A DNA stretch of 64,000 nucleotides from Tetracentron sinense (lineage: Eukaryota > Streptophyta > Magnoliopsida > Trochodendrales > Trochodendraceae). The DNA is taken from NCBI GenBank assembly GCA_015143295.1, contig CM026573.1, forward strand, positions 3,693,950-3,757,949, in the 5' to 3' direction. The notes below the pieces were generated by a model. That model saw only the letters and a list, made by a program, of their open reading frames with translations. It had not been told where the DNA came from and did not search any database. This document shows positions 1 to 11,905 of the stretch, piece after piece. A program made the translations under genes and the position numbers. The first letter of the stretch is position 1, and each line of letters opens with the position of its first letter.

Positions 1-818
1 AATCCTGTGGGAGAGAGGTGAGCGTAGTTATTAACTGTACCTGGAATGGAATAGATACTAACCCCTACTAACCATACTGCAAAAAAAGGAATCTAGATTG
101 TGGTTTGGTCTAAAGATATGGGTGCATGTCTTGGGAATCGTGCAACAACTCACAATACGATAATCAGAAAAATAAGAAATGAGAAAACAGAATCAAGATG
201 CAACGAACACACAATACAAAATTTATTTTCACATATCCACACCACTTCATTATGCTGAAATGTAAACTCAAATCAAAACAATACAGTGTTCTCTCTTAAG
301 GAAAATCTTTCTTGGTGTCTTCAACAAATAATGAAACTCTAGTTTATTAGTATCTTTTATACTAAGTGAAAAATAAGCTAAATTCGAACCTAAAAGCTCA
401 GGTTTGCAATAATCGGTCGACCAAATTCCATGGTCGTTCCACTGATTTGCCACAAATGACTATTGGATTTCGAATAAGTGTAAAACCACCAACAACGGTT
501 GACTGATTTGGGATTCAAGTCGACCAATTTCTCCTGATCAGGTCTACACACCCAACAACATGTTTGCCTCCATGTGATACTGTTAACTTCTTAAAATAAC
601 ATAGATGGCAAAGTCAACAAACCCCATTATGTATTAGTCAAAGAAGGATGGAAAGTAAACCTTTATTCTCCTCAGTCAACTATTTCTCCAACATTTAAAG
701 TGTAACTTTTTCTTTTATCTTTTTCCCCCACAATATCCGGTGACACCAAGGCGTGACAATTAAGATAGCGCGTGGGGAAGCATAATTGCTAAATTGAGGC
801 CTGTAGCTTAAAAATCCA

Positions 819-1003
819 GAGAAGTGATTAGAAACTTTAGATAGTACCTGCTATATATCTATTGAGAGTTGGCCCGTTGGATTGAAAATCCAATGGTAAT
901 AGGCCCACCATTTAAAGCATGTATGCCTTGACGTCATTAGATTTTCAATCCCACGATCCAGCTCTCGATAGTAGGTACAATCGAGAGTTTCAAATCACTT
1001 TCC
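819..1003. repeat. MITE (foldback, Mutator-like, 9-bp TSD)
   Basis: The two ends are inverted copies: the left begins GAGAAGTGATTAGAAAC and the right ends GTTTCAAATCACTTTCC. Both carry a GGATTGAAAATC block further in. The flanks are AAAAATCCA (810-818) and AAAAATCTA (1004-1012), a 9-bp target duplication with one mismatch. The right terminus also contains a small hairpin (CTCTCGAT...ATCGAGAG). A 9-bp duplication with no coding capacity suggests a non-autonomous Mutator-like element; this is inferred, since no transposase is present. Confidence 0.75.
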
Positions 1004-1012
1004 AAAAATCTA

Positions 1013-2214
1013 TAGTTGAAGTTGAAGGTATGTAATTGAATTGCTGATTGTCGCGTTCAACCTGTGAGAAAGGGCCTTCTCTATAGCTAAAAAGTCGTAG
1101 TTGAATGATTGATTGTCTAGTTAGACCTAAAAGTTGTTGACCTTCAACTTGTTTATAAAGATAAAGTTGTGGAACTCTTAAGTTGGACTTGTTAGTTCTT
1201 TGTGGATAACATCTCTTCCCTAATTGATGCCCTTGATCAATGAACGATTTGTATCTTTCTTTTTTGAGAGTAGTCTATGTTCAAGATCACATTTTCAAAT
1301 GGGGGCTGGACTTGGCCGTTTCCAACACCTTTGCTACAACCTTCATGCCTTGAGTTGGTATGGTGCTTTGGCTCCAACTGTTGACCACCGAGCCCTACTT
1401 AATAATGGGTCAGGGTCGAACCATTATGATTGCGCGCGGCTAATCTTAGCTAAGCTAACCTACTTGATCAAAGGAGGTTATGAATACGAGCAACTTGATC
1501 GGACATCCTGCTTTGCCCTAGTCAGTAGTGGTAAGGACCGAATTAAACATAACGACAGCCAATCATAGCAGAGCGAACCTACTGGTGTGAAAGGATCTTA
1601 ATCTTATGTTCAAGAAAACCTAATCTCTATTGTTTTAGTAATGAATGCAAGTACTACTTCCCAACAAGCATGGCTAAGAAGAGACCCAGCATCCAAGTCC
1701 CAGTTGTGTATGTATGTGGTTGCAACTTGCAAGGTATAGGGGTGTAGCTCTTATGTTGACATCTCCTAACCGGTGGCTTAAGGCACATCAATCTGCTGTA
1801 ACCAATAAATACTGTGTGATTGAGCTTCCTTACAAATTGCTGATTGATGGGTAGGCCACCATCTCTCCACTCGATAGGAGAATCCCTCCTCTATTCATTT
1901 GCCACCCATGTTCACATGCATATAAAAGGGCTTCTACCATTTTGTGTGAGGTTTTTTTTCATTCGAGTATCATAGATTTAATTAGGCTGCAAGTCTTCAA
2001 CCCGGTTAGCAGTTTTAGTATCTGTTCATTGCTTAGAAGTTACATCTAAACATTTTAGTTGGGTCAAACGAGATGGACTTTTCAACTGTCACATTGAATC
2101 CTGTCAATCCCAAACCACTCAAGCCAGAAAATACATAGGCTGTCACTGCTACCAATGGGCATGTGCTTTGTGTGAGGATTGAGGAGTTGATGCATATTGA
2201 AAAGTGTTAAAAGC
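1013..2214. other. Intergenic, no recognised gene
   Basis: A 114-codon open frame at 1224-1568 (+) has no motif I recognise and is probably chance. A TATA-like TATAAAAGG near 1921 is followed about 140 bases on by an ATG (2073) with a frame that stops after 16 codons. That could be the leader of a decayed retroelement, but no primer binding site or second LTR is visible. Confidence 0.3.
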
Positions 2215-2640
2215 AGAGTTACCTAGTTCACTATCTACTAAAATGAACCGCAAATTGATTCAAAGCGAATTAGTTCACGGTTTGGTTCGGGAAAATAAAC
2301 GAACTGTGTACTCAAACCCAATAATTTCGGTTTGACGAACTTTTTATTTAGGTTCAACAAATTTGCTCTTTAAATTTGACGAACTCATACTTTGAATTCG
2401 ATGAATTTATACCTGGGTTCACAAACCTGTCATAAAGCATATCTTTTATACTTTTCTTAAAATAAGTATTTATAACATATTTATTTACATGGTTAAAATA
2501 TATATATATATATATGAATATTAGATAACCAAACCAAGCTAACGAACCAAACGAAAGAACCTAAGTGAATTGTCCTACCCTTAGTGAACCGCCCGAATTC
2601 GAACCGACGAACTAGATAACATTGGTTATAAGAGTTATTT
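2215..2640. repeat. Foldback repeat rich in GAACCGAACGAAC-type motifs
   Basis: Both ends have TTATCTAGTTCG / TACCTAGTTCACTATC-like sequences in inverted orientation, and the interior repeats variants of GGTTCGNNAAC on opposite strands. This resembles non-autonomous hAT-type repeats of plant genomes. No clean target duplication was found, so borders are approximate. A (TA)n tract lies near 2499-2515. Confidence 0.4.
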
Positions 2641-3472
2641 TAAAGTTAGAAAACCCGACACCGGTTCGGCCCAAGTACGGTAACTTGATCAACATCCACA
2701 AATTAATGGCTTAAGCATCCCACAAATAGAATAAACAGATCCTACTTAGCCGGAGAGGACAATAGGCGGGCTCCATAAAGACGATTAAGTGAACAAATGG
2801 AGCGGCACCACTGCATCAATTACGGCCATGTCTATGTACAAGTGGCATAGAAAGAAGTTTTCTTAATTCCAAGTCAGCATGCTGTATAACATAGTCGTCG
2901 TTGGCATTAAATCCCGGCGCGTTTTACGGGTGCCAAATAACAAACGAAAGTAAAATAGGTGAAAAGGAGCACAAAAGTATGCCCCCTCTCTGTATTTTCG
3001 GTCACATTTAAATTCTATCTTATATGATCCCAATTCTCACATTTTTTTTTTTTTTGATGCCAATAAGGGATATAAATATAAACGTTTTTGTTTTGAGTTA
3101 AAATAAACGTATTATTTCAATCCCTTCTTTTCCTAATGCCAAATCCAAATGATCCATTTTCAACTTCTCAATCAAAGTGTCACTAACCTACCGAAAAAAA
3201 CAAAAAATCAAAGCGTCACTGGAATTTGACTACCAAAATTAATCAAAGTGTCACTAACTTATTGGAAATAAAAGGGTTTTGGGCAAGCTTTTGGCGGACA
3301 CGCACCCTGATCATATAGGGGGGTAATTGGGCCGAGTTGGTGCAAAAAGAGTCCTATTGTCCGGTCCAAAGTTTGGGCAAGCTGAGCCTAGCTAGCCTAC
3401 TTCGGGTTGGCGGGCTAGGATTTTGGCCAAAGTGAATTTCAGGTTGTTCAGCTCAAACTCAACCCGATCATA
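2641..3472. other. Intergenic, nothing recognised
   Basis: AT-rich non-coding DNA. A short imperfect repeat of the phrase AATCAAAGTGTCACTAAC recurs near 3170, 3205 and 3240. No open frame of note. Confidence 0.4.
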
Positions 3473-3708
3473 TCTATACTATATACTAAAGAAATTAAGA
3501 TGTCTATGTGGCATCCCTCTTTGATCTCCATTCTATCTCCATTCTTATCTCTCTACCAAGTCCCCAACATGAATTGCAATGAGGGGGAGCACCAAAACCT
3601 CTATTAATGGTTTTACTAATAATTAAAAGTTATTTTAATTAGGTTCTTTTTTATTATTATTATTTTCTTAATTTTTTTGTGCACCCCATGCATCGCATGA
3701 GTATATAG
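3473..3708 (+). mobile_element. Helitron-like non-autonomous element (candidate)
   Basis: It begins TCTATACTATATACTAAAG directly after an A, as Helitron 5' ends do. It ends with GCACCCCATGCATCGCATGAG and then GTATATAG, which resembles the short hairpin (CATGC/GCATG) plus CTRR-like terminus of plant Helitrons. Length is about 236 bp with no coding capacity. The 3' terminus is not a perfect CTRR, so the call is tentative. Confidence 0.45.
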
Positions 3709-4629
3709 AGAGAGAGAGATTTGTTAACATTCACATAGCATGTGAAGGATAATAAATGCAAGGCAAAATCGTTGGCCTTTTGTAATTATTGATTAAAAAA
3801 ATAGTTACATTCTTATAATTATAAAAAAAAATTGATTTGACAAAATTAATCATACCTTTCCACATAATTATAAGAATTCCAGCCATAAAATCTCATTTTC
3901 GCCTTGCGTGAAGAACTGCATAGCCATCCACTCCTTATTATATATTAGTAGTTTATATATGTATATTATAATATATAGCCTTTATTTAATTAATTTTTTA
4001 TGGTATTACAAGCACAGTAGCCCCTTATAATTAATATTACATAATAACCTCTAATATTATAATTTTTAACTTAATAACACTTAATATTTAATAAATTTTT
4101 ATGAATCAATTTGGTTGATCTACATACGATTTTATAATTAATATTTTCTTATAAGAATATATGTTTACATTACATATATGGATATATATTACAGACAATA
4201 TGCACGTGTAAATTAGGTATCTCATTTTTTGTAGACGTGCATGTTTCACTTTCATTGTGACATATCTCACACATGTAAATTTCAAGCGAAGTTGGAGAAT
4301 ACCAATGATATGTATTTTGGCTTATTATTGAAAGTATACCAAGGGCATTCCCATCTAATATAGGTTATAGAGTATAAGACCCTCTCATTTTGAATTGATG
4401 GACTTTTTATTCTCCCTTTTTCTTTTTTCTTTCATTTGTTCCTCAAGCAAGAGTTTTGATCATCATATATCCTTGAATTCACATCAAACTCGATCACTTA
4501 AAGGAGAACACTTGATGCAACATGCAAAATAAAGAAGCTCCTGAAGAGTATGAAAAAGTTACTTGAATTATATGAATGGCATTTCTAATTTTGGTTATTC
4601 CTCTCATCATTAAGATGAGTCAAGTATAT
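3709..4629. other. Intergenic, AT-rich
   Basis: A short (AG)n tract lies at about 3707-3719. The rest is very AT-rich with no open frame or repeat structure I can name. Confidence 0.4.
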
Positions 4630-4774
4630 AGAATATAAACAAGCTTGAGATGCAACAGAGCCTATTCTTTCTTTCTTTTTTGGTTACCTTGGTACATTGT
4701 ACAGAATATAAAAAGCTTGAGATGCAACAGAGCCTATTCTTTCTTTCTTTTTTGGTTACCTTGGTACATTGTAC
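4630..4774. repeat. Tandem duplication, two ~73-bp units
   Basis: Unit 1 is 4630-4702 and unit 2 is 4703-4774. They are near-identical (AGAATATAAA...AAGCTTGAGATGCAACAGAG...TTGGTACATTGTAC); the main difference is one base missing near the start of unit 2. The apparent open frame across it (4645-4842) repeats the same peptide twice because of this duplication and is not a gene. Confidence 0.85.
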
Positions 4775-5087
4775 TTACAAGAAATTTGTATAGGAAAATG
4801 TATTCTCTCCGTAAAAAAGTTAAGAATTTTTTTTTTTCATAAATGAATATAGTAATTGCTCATATATAATATTGTCTTATAAATAATAAAATCTATTTTC
4901 ATCATGATTAATAATTATTAGGAAGCCTATATTATACCTTTAATGTGAGGGTATAATTTGAGGGTATAGTGGTAATTCAAGCAACCTCACGATAAAGACT
5001 TGAGATTCTTTCAGGAAGAGACTGGTAATAACTTACAGTTGACAAATGTCCTCTTTTCATCCAAGTTAACGTGAATACTAACATATC

Positions 5088-5190
5088 ACTACGAGAACAC
5101 TAACAACAGGGACAGGTGTCAACCCCATAGTTATAACCGGTCTCTAAAAGATGGGTTTTATCATGAGAGAATCCTAAGTCTGCCATAGAA
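5088..5190. mobile_element. Possible single terminus of a CACTA element
   Basis: CACTACGAGAACA at about 5088 matches the CACTA-type terminal motif of plant EnSpm elements. It is followed by ACCGGTCTCTAAAAGATGGG-like DNA as seen in their subterminal regions. I found no opposing end, so this is at best a remnant. Confidence 0.25.
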
Positions 5191-5546
5191 GGCTTTGTAA
5201 GGTCCCATATTGTGACTAGCATTTGCTGTTGCAAAATAAACCAACGTAATGAAAAAAGACGCTAAATCATATGATATAATATATAAAAATTGGACAGATG
5301 GTTAGCTCAGGCTGAGAGAAGATGTAGAACTCCAATAAAAAAAAATTGCCATTTTTAAGCATTAGTCTCGGATCCTGACCCAGCTTTGAGAGCCCTGGTG
5401 CGAACCCTTTAGCAAAGATATGCGTTTTTTCTTCTTCTTGCTTAACTGACCTAACTGCAAATGGGAATTCCATAAAAGCAGAAATCAGGATGCAAGTGGG
5501 CCCCACTTGTTTAGTTTAATCACGCCCTTTCTCCCGGCTTTATTCC

Positions 5547-5554
5547 TTTTATAA
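5547..5554 (+). promoter_or_regulatory. Putative TATA box of the pectate lyase gene
   Basis: TTTATAAT lies about 90 bases upstream of the start codon at 5644, in a CT-rich leader context (CCACTCTTTTTCTCAATCC). The position fits a plant core promoter with a ~60-base leader. Assigned by position and motif only. Confidence 0.45.
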
Positions 5555-5643
5555 TCCCACTCTTTTTCTCAATCCTCCCACCTTTCTCTTGGCTCTATTC
5601 TTATTTTTCTTTCCAAAGGTTTGGACTTTGGAGAGAAGAAGAA

Positions 5644-7629
5644 ATGGCAACTCCTTCACTCTCTCTTTTCTTCCTCTTGTCCCTTCTAGCTCCAATCCTC
5701 ATTTCCTCCTCACCAGTTCAAGACCCAGATCTAGTAGTGCAAGACGTACACAGGTAAGTTGCACCACCACTACATTTAGCCTATTGTCATCAGTTAGTGT
5801 ACATAACAATGTGTCACATTTTTCTTTTTCTTTTTTGCAGGAGCATCAATGCCTCAAGGAGGAACTTGGGCTACTTCTCTTGTGGAACCGGCAACCCCAT
5901 CGACGATTGCTGGCGGTGTGACCCCAATTGGGAGAAGAACCGCCAACGTTTAGCGGACTGCGCAATTGGGTTTGGTAAGCATGCGATCGGAGGAAGGGAC
6001 GGTCGCATTTACGTGGTTACAGATTCCGGGGACGACAACCCTGTGACCCCAACTCCGGGCACTCTTCGACACGCCGTTATCCAAGATGAGCCCTTATGGA
6101 TCATTTTTGCACGAGACATGGTGATTCAGCTCAAGGAAGAGCTTATTATGAACTCATTCAAGACACTTGATGGTAGAGGTGCGAGCGTTCACATTGCCGG
6201 TGGACCATGCATTACTATACAGTATGTTAGCAACATCATCATACATGGACTCCACATACATGACTGCAAGCAAGGAGGGAATGCCATGGTCAGAGACTCA
6301 CCTCACCACTATGGCCATAGGACCTTGTCGGATGGTGATGGTGTGTCCATCTTTGGAGGAAGACATGTATGGGTGGACCATTGCTCTTTATCTAACTGCC
6401 GTGATGGACTCATTGATGTCATTCATGGATCCACGGCCATCACCCTCTCCAACAATTACATGACCCATCATGACAAGGTCATGCTATTGGGACACAGTGA
6501 TTCCTACACTCAAGACAAGATCATGCAAGTTACTATAGCATTCAACCATTTTGGAGAAGGGCTTGTGCAAAGAATGCCAAGGTAAAGTAGAAAAAGGAAA
6601 TTTGGGTTTACCATTATCATAGTAACAAAGTTCTCCGACTTTTTCCAGAAGTTTCGAATAGCACGCGACTTTTTCATCCAACAATTAATTAACGACTTTT
6701 TAAAAAAAACTCAAAATTTTTTTCTAATATATGAAATATATTTGTGTTTAAATATGATCCAGAGCTCTGCTTGACGCATGAAGCAGAGCTCCCCATTTCA
6801 CCGCACTGTTGGGTGGTAGTTCTGTAATTATGAAAAAAGACGGGTAGTTTTAATTTCTCATAATTACAAAACTGCCATCAGTTCAACAGAAACGGAGAGC
6901 TCCACTTCAGCGTGGTGAAGCATAGCTCCAGCTCATATTAAAACTCTATATTTTATTTATAAAATTAATAATTAGTAATCTTATCTCATATTTTTGATAT
7001 ATTGTCCGACATTTTTTTGATTTATTTTCAAATTTTGCTAATTTTTTTTCCAAAACTTTTCTTGGATGAATAATATTCCCGAACCCAACTATTTAACGCG
7101 TTAGTCAATGAAGGTGGGGTCATGGTTTTGATTGTGTTTGAAATTAATTGTTCTTCTTCACACTTGTAGATGTAGACATGGATACTTTCATGTGGTGAAC
7201 AATGACTACACCCATTGGGAAATGTATGCCATTGGCGGGAGTGCTGCACCTACCATCAACAGCCAAGGAAATAGATTCCTTGCACCCAATGATAGATTCA
7301 AGAAAGAGGTGAGACCCCAAGAATGATGAACACGAGAAGCTATTCAAGTACATACCTTGGTTGATTTAAATCTGAAATTAATTAAATTGGTTTTGATGCC
7401 TTAGGTGACCAAACATGAGGAGGCACCAGAGAGTGAATGGAGGCACTGGAACTGGAAGTCTGAAGGAGACCTGATGCTGAACGGTGCATTCTTCAGGCTG
7501 TCGGGGGCCGGAGCGTCTTCGAGCTACGCCAGGGCGTCAAGCTTGAGTGCAAGACCATCTTCCCTTGTGGGTTCGATTACTGTGGGAGCAGGTGCACTTA
7601 ATTGCAAGAAAGGGCGGCATTGTTATTAG
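5644..7629 (+). CDS. Pectate lyase (polysaccharide lyase family 1), four exons
   Basis: Secreted enzyme that cleaves de-esterified homogalacturonan of the plant cell wall by Ca2+-dependent beta-elimination. Exons are 5644-5753, 5841-6581, 7170-7308 and 7405-7629; all junctions are GT-AG and keep frame, giving 404 aa, normal for the family. An N-terminal hydrophobic signal peptide (about residues 1-24) is followed by an N-glycosylation site NAS at 40-42 and the cysteine-rich [18 protein letters not shown] block. The beta-helix core includes [20 protein letters not shown] (W214, D216) with calcium-binding type aspartates, and RMPRCRHG at 281-288, bearing the conserved basic residue of the active-site region. 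The start at 5644 is chosen because it alone gives the signal peptide. Intron 2 carries a MITE. Sequence is close to the abundant plant pectate lyase-like subgroup; which orthologue cannot be decided here. Confidence 0.95.
6752..6938. repeat. MITE with hairpin termini, in pectate lyase intron 2
   Basis: The left end is ATATGATCC then GAGCTCTGCTT-gacgcat-AAGCAGAGCTC, a hairpin with an 11-bp perfect stem. The right end is a degenerate hairpin GAGCTCCACTTC...GTGAAGCATAGCTC followed by ATAT. The two ends are inverted copies, and further in TAGTTCTGTAATTATGA pairs with TCATAATTACAAAACTGCCA. Borders are approximate and no target duplication is clear. Confidence 0.65.
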
Positions 7630-8010
7630 GAATAGGAGGTGAATATGGTGGTGTTCACAATCACCATAACTAGCTAGGTATAAATAAAGAGTATTCTAAA
7701 ATGAAAGAAAAAAAGAAAAGAAGTGCAAGGAAGAGAAGGGTTTTGCTTTTGCTACTGTATTTTGGAGCAGTTTAGGGTATTTCTCAAGTTTTTTGCTTGC
7801 TCCTTTTTGTTTTACTTTCATGATTACCACAACCTTGTCCTGTGTTGCTCTCTGAGAACCATTTTGGATTCTGATGAGGATCCTGGTGGATTAAAGGAAA
7901 CAAGTGCACCAAGTGTTGATAATTAGTATTTTCTATGTAATGGCTCCTTGCATATCTCTCTCTCTCTCTCTCTCTCTCTCTAGGTTTGTAGAGTCTACTC
8001 CTGTTTTTAG
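7630..8010 (+). other. 3' untranslated region and downstream DNA of pectate lyase
   Basis: The presumed 3' UTR follows the TAG stop at 7627-7629. A (TC)n microsatellite spans about 7954-7981. No further gene is seen. Confidence 0.45.
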
Positions 8011-8152
8011 GAGTTCAGAGCTAGTGTTGTTGTCTGTTTGTGTCTTAAAAAATAGGAATAGACCCTCCCTTAATGTGGGGTCCACCCTTTATTAAATGTG
8101 GGGCCCATTATTTAAGACATGAGTAATAGCGAGCTGTTGCCCGTCCAAACTC
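8011..8152. repeat. Degenerate foldback MITE
   Basis: The left end GAGTTCAGAGCTAGTGTTGTTG and the right end GAGCTGTTGCCCGTCCAAACTC are inverted relatives of the termini of the element at 8684-8847. TTAATGTGGGGTCC and GGGGCCCATTATTTAAG pair further in. It is more decayed than its neighbour and no duplication is visible. Confidence 0.45.
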
Positions 8153-8683
8153 TATTTTCAGTTGTACATTATTATTAGATTGTCTATCTCATTTTTTTAC
8201 AGTTGCTTCAACAATTAGCATCCTAAGACAGCGGTTCTCAGAAGTATAGTAAAGCTTTTTATAGTAAGAGGGAGGAGTGGGGTAACATATCAAGTTTGAG
8301 CTACAAACAAGATCTTCTATGATTAGTGCCACCAAGTTGAGTCACATTAATAATCCTTAAGATTAATGCTAACTCATTAATTAAAAACATTGATCAAGTA
8401 TGGCTTCAAATTAGAGGAGGCTGAGTTTTTTGAGCTATTTATTATTAATGCTTTTGTTTGGATGGAAAATAGGTGTGAAATAATTTTCCAACAGGGAAAT
8501 TTGTTTCTTGAACAAGTTCAAGGGACCCTCGAGCCTGAATGATCATGACCGGTAAACCCACCTCCAGCCCAGAGTGCAGATCATGTCCGGCAAAGAAACA
8601 GGGAATTGGGTCTTAATTCTCATTCATTTGAGTCAAAACTCCGTACTTTTTTGTTGCTCATTGTCACACTTTTACGTCTCCCT

Positions 8684-8847
8684 GAGTTCGGATGGGCAAC
8701 AGCGCTAGCTGTTGCCCCGTTGTGCCTGCAAAAACATGGGCCTACATTCAATAGGGTAGGTCCCAAATAACAGAGATGAGCCCCCATGTTTCTGTAGACA
8801 CAACCGGGTAACAGCGCAACAGCTAGTGTTGTTGCCCATCCAAACTC
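8684..8847. repeat. MITE (foldback, 9-bp TSD, hairpin termini)
   Basis: The left end is GAGTTCGGAT then GGGCAACAGC-gcta-GCTGTTGCCC, a hairpin with a 10-bp perfect stem. The right end is its inverted relative ending GTTGCCCATCCAAACTC. ACATGGG and CCCATGT pair further in. Flanks are CGTCTCCCT (8675-8683) and CGTCTCACT (8848-8856), a 9-bp target duplication with one mismatch. The element has no coding capacity; the apparent minus-strand frame at 8620-8862 is an artefact. Confidence 0.8.
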
Positions 8848-8866
8848 CGTCTCACTTGGCATTTAT

Positions 8867-9050
8867 AATTGAAAAGTGATTTAAAACTCTCGATACTATC
8901 GAGACCTGGGACCTGAGCCGCCTGATTGAAAATCCAACAATGCTAAGATGCAAATGCATTAAATGGTGGACCCCATTGGATGGTTGGAGCCGTTGGATTT
9001 TCAATCGAGCTGGTTGGATTTTCAATCGGGTGGCTTATCTCTAGATGGCA
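8867..9050. repeat. Truncated relative of the 819-1003 MITE
   Basis: AAAAGTGATTTAAAACTCTCGATACTATCGAG matches the terminus of the element at 819-1003, again with a CTCGAT...ATCGAG hairpin, followed by the shared GATTGAAAATCCAA block. Similar TTGGATTTTCAATC motifs occur near 8995 and 9017 in inverted orientation. The right terminus is not identifiable. Confidence 0.5.
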
Positions 9051-9054
9051 ACTC

Positions 9055-10290
9055 GGCTCGTTTAAAGCTCACTTGTTTATTTAATGAACAAACCAAGCTC
9101 AAGCTTGATGAGCTCGTTTCATTAATAAGCCGAGCTTGAACACACTACTACTCAGCTCGTTAAAAACTCAGCTCGATTATAATCGAAGGTAAACCAAGAG
9201 ATTGAAGCAATAAAAACAGAAATAACATTTACATCACTATATTCAAAGAGTTCCATTAGAAAATAGTTATTAATTACTTGTTTCTATGAATAATGAGATT
9301 TTTTTTTTTTGGTCTTCAATAATGAGATTAAAGAGCTCTCATTAAGAGTTAGTTTAGGATTGGGTCCCACCAACTAAAGTATTAAGTCTAGATTTACTTT
9401 ATTAGATGTATGCATATGATTTTTTTCATCATTAATGAAAAACATAAAAATTTTGATATATTTTTATTAGACGTTACTCTTTTTATATTAATTAATTTTA
9501 CAGTATATTAGTATATTTTATCAAACAATTTTAGTAATTAAATTTATGTTTTCTTATATGAATTTAAATTTAATAAGAGTTACTAATAGCTATGGTTCCA
9601 CTTACACATGCATAAAAATATAAGGACTCTTTTTGATAGTCCTTACTTATAGTGAGTACCTATATCAATTGCAAAAGGGTATTTGGAATTCCAATTAAAA
9701 CTAGCTCTTACGCATCCTTTGGAAGAATTTATTGGTAGGTCTATTAATAAGAATCACTTTCTTCTCATGGATAAGAATGAGGTGGTGAGTTATTCTTATA
9801 ATTGTAATCCACTTTTACATAAAATTTAGTATACTTAAACCTATTAAAAATATTTGAATATAATTCATTCAAATATTAAAATAAGTATACTTAATTTATA
9901 TTAGTAAAGATTAATAAAATATAATGTATTTTACATGTATAACTATAAACTTATACTAAAATTTTAAAGTGACCACACCAATTAAATTTCAACACACTGG
10001 AAAAGAGAAATAAAGTTAAAAATAAAATAGCTATTTCACTACCACGTGTCAATTTACAATTAGGTGGCCAGTTTGGAAGAGGATCATGTGGTCCGATTTT
10101 CATTTTCCTTTCTTTATAAAGTAGATTTTGTACCTAATATAAATAGTTATGTCTAATAAATCAATCCACTCGTGGACTACTCCAGCACGGCCCGAGCCCA
10201 TGCATTAAAGACTTAAAGCTCGAGTTCGTCAAGCTTGATTTTCAAGCTCGTTTAAACACTACTCAAGCTTGAACATCCCACTACTCGACC
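9055..10290. repeat. Possible hAT-like element with AGCTCG-rich ends
   Basis: 9055-9190 and 10165-10290 are rich in the motifs AGCTCG, GGCTCG and CAAGCTTGA in both orientations, flanking about 1 kb of AT-rich non-coding DNA. The same motif family recurs at 28.3-29.05 kb. The pairing of these two blocks as ends of one element is inferred; no target duplication was found. A CACGTG hexamer at about 10042 lies in the interior. Confidence 0.35.
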
Positions 10291-10472
10291 GATAGTACTT
10301 TTAAGGTGTGGTGAGCTCTAGTGCAGAGCCTTTTCATAGTTGTATGGCTGATATCACCCCTACTCACAGGTTCTGTTCATAATTTCACATTTGAGGAGAC
10401 TTAGGATAGATGGTGTTGGGTTCAACAAAACAAAAACACATGTAATTGGGTACTTGTTTTTATGCTATTCTC

Positions 10473-11203
10473 ATAGTTGTGAAGGCGATTAGGTGCCTTG
10501 ACGCGATAGACCCCATGGACGCCTGAGGCATCGTCTGATGAACTTTTTGCTATAGACATCCTCCAATATGAAATTTATGTATGACACATTTCCTTGAATA
10601 AGGAGCCCTATAATTCATGTAAATTACAAACTCTCTATTATTAAGATACACTTTGATAGAACCATCCTTGGAAACATTTCTACGAACAATAAAGAAAGGA
10701 ATTCAAGTGTTAGGGATAAAAAAATAGAACAAAAAAAATAAAATCTACAATGATTGTCGAAAAGGCAGAGAGAAAGAGAGATCATGAATGATTAAAAATC
10801 AAAATAAACAATAGTTTAAAGTGACAGTCGAAAATGAAAGAGGAATGAGATTAGAGAGGAGGGAGAGTATAATATTGAATAAAAAACAAAAAAAAAAAGG
10901 TCTGATAGCTAATGTGACGTCAAAAATGAGAGACAAAAGAAGGAGATGCCGTGCATCTTACTTATATTTCTTCTTTTTTCATTTTCTCGATTATATCCAA
11001 GAAATATAATAAAAAATATATAATTATGAGATTTACACTTGTTTAAATTATTAAAAAGAAAACCTCTTTAAATATGAGTTTATAAGAGTTTTGGAAGTCC
11101 TAGAAGAAATTTAAGTTATTTAAAGGTTTTTTTATTATTATTATTGGATCGCCTGAACCCACTTGTATGCTTGGTTGTCTAGGCGACACTTGTAACAATC
11201 ATG
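10473..11203. repeat. Non-autonomous element with AGGCG-type ends
   Basis: The left end ATAGTTGTGAAGGCGATTAG and the right end CTAGGCGACACTTGTAACAAT are roughly inverted relatives, and both are followed by GCCT/AGGC-rich sequence (GGACGCCTGAGGCATCG near 10517). A related repeat lies at 19.5-20.1 kb. The interior is purine-rich with no real gene. Confidence 0.4.
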
Positions 11204-11234
11204 CAAAATCAGACGAGGAGATCCACCCACTAAT

Positions 11235-11240
<6 letters not shown>

Positions 11241-11274
<34 letters not shown>
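11241..11274. repeat. (AG)n microsatellite
   Basis: About 17 uninterrupted AG units, directly seen. Confidence 0.95.
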
Positions 11275-11278
<4 letters not shown>

Positions 11279-11449
11279 TGTTATCATGAGGGAAACAAAC
11301 TTGACATCATTCTTTTCCTTTCTTCTTCTATATGCAAACCTTTTTTTTTGTTTTTTGGATATACAAATTATAACATATTATATAGTAAAAGACATTAAAA
11401 GTATATAAAATAATATATTATTTGTTTACCAAACTACTATATTCCTAAC

Positions 11450-11905
11450 TTTTATATCTTTAAACAATAATAAAACATCGGAGAATTATTTTCTTCAATT
11501 CGGGGTATTACCCTGCAGCTGGGAACAAATGTGAGATCAACTAGTGTTTCTGTTAAGTTGCTGAAAGAAGAGATGCTGGGTTTCCTGTCATCTATTCGGG
11601 CTTTCCTGTCATCTATTGCAGACTGGGCAGTGACAAATGAGTTGCTGAAATTAGAGATGATTCCCATTCTGGCAAAGCAATAAATCACTCAAGTTTCTTC
11701 CAAAAGTAGAGGATTAAACAATCTGTTAAACACAACACAGTACTCATAATACAATACCATTTAATCGGTCTATTTCTATAGATAACACGTATTCCTCTTG
11801 TGAAAACATGACCTCTCAGTGACCCAAGAGGCACACAAGTCCCGTGGATCCCATTTAGGTGAAGCAAAACTTTGAGTTTGTGTCCAAGACCTCTCACCTG
11901 AACAA
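11450..11905 (-). other. Probable 3' untranslated region of CCT5
   Basis: Sequence immediately downstream (lower coordinates) of the CCT5 stop codon. Two minus-strand open frames here (11452-11688, 11685-11897) show no conserved domain and are taken as UTR noise. The exact poly(A) site is not assigned. Confidence 0.4.

Noticed and set aside
1224..1568. 114-codon plus-strand frame as a gene
   Set aside because: No recognisable domain, no neighbouring exons, composition like intergenic DNA.
5589..5921. Alternative pectate lyase start reading through intron 1
   Set aside because: Frame differs from the enzyme, lacks a signal peptide, and the GT-AG intron 5754-5840 restores the correct frame.
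8867..9050. A complete second copy of the 819-1003 MITE
   Set aside because: Only one terminus is recognisable and the target duplication is missing, so it is listed as truncated.
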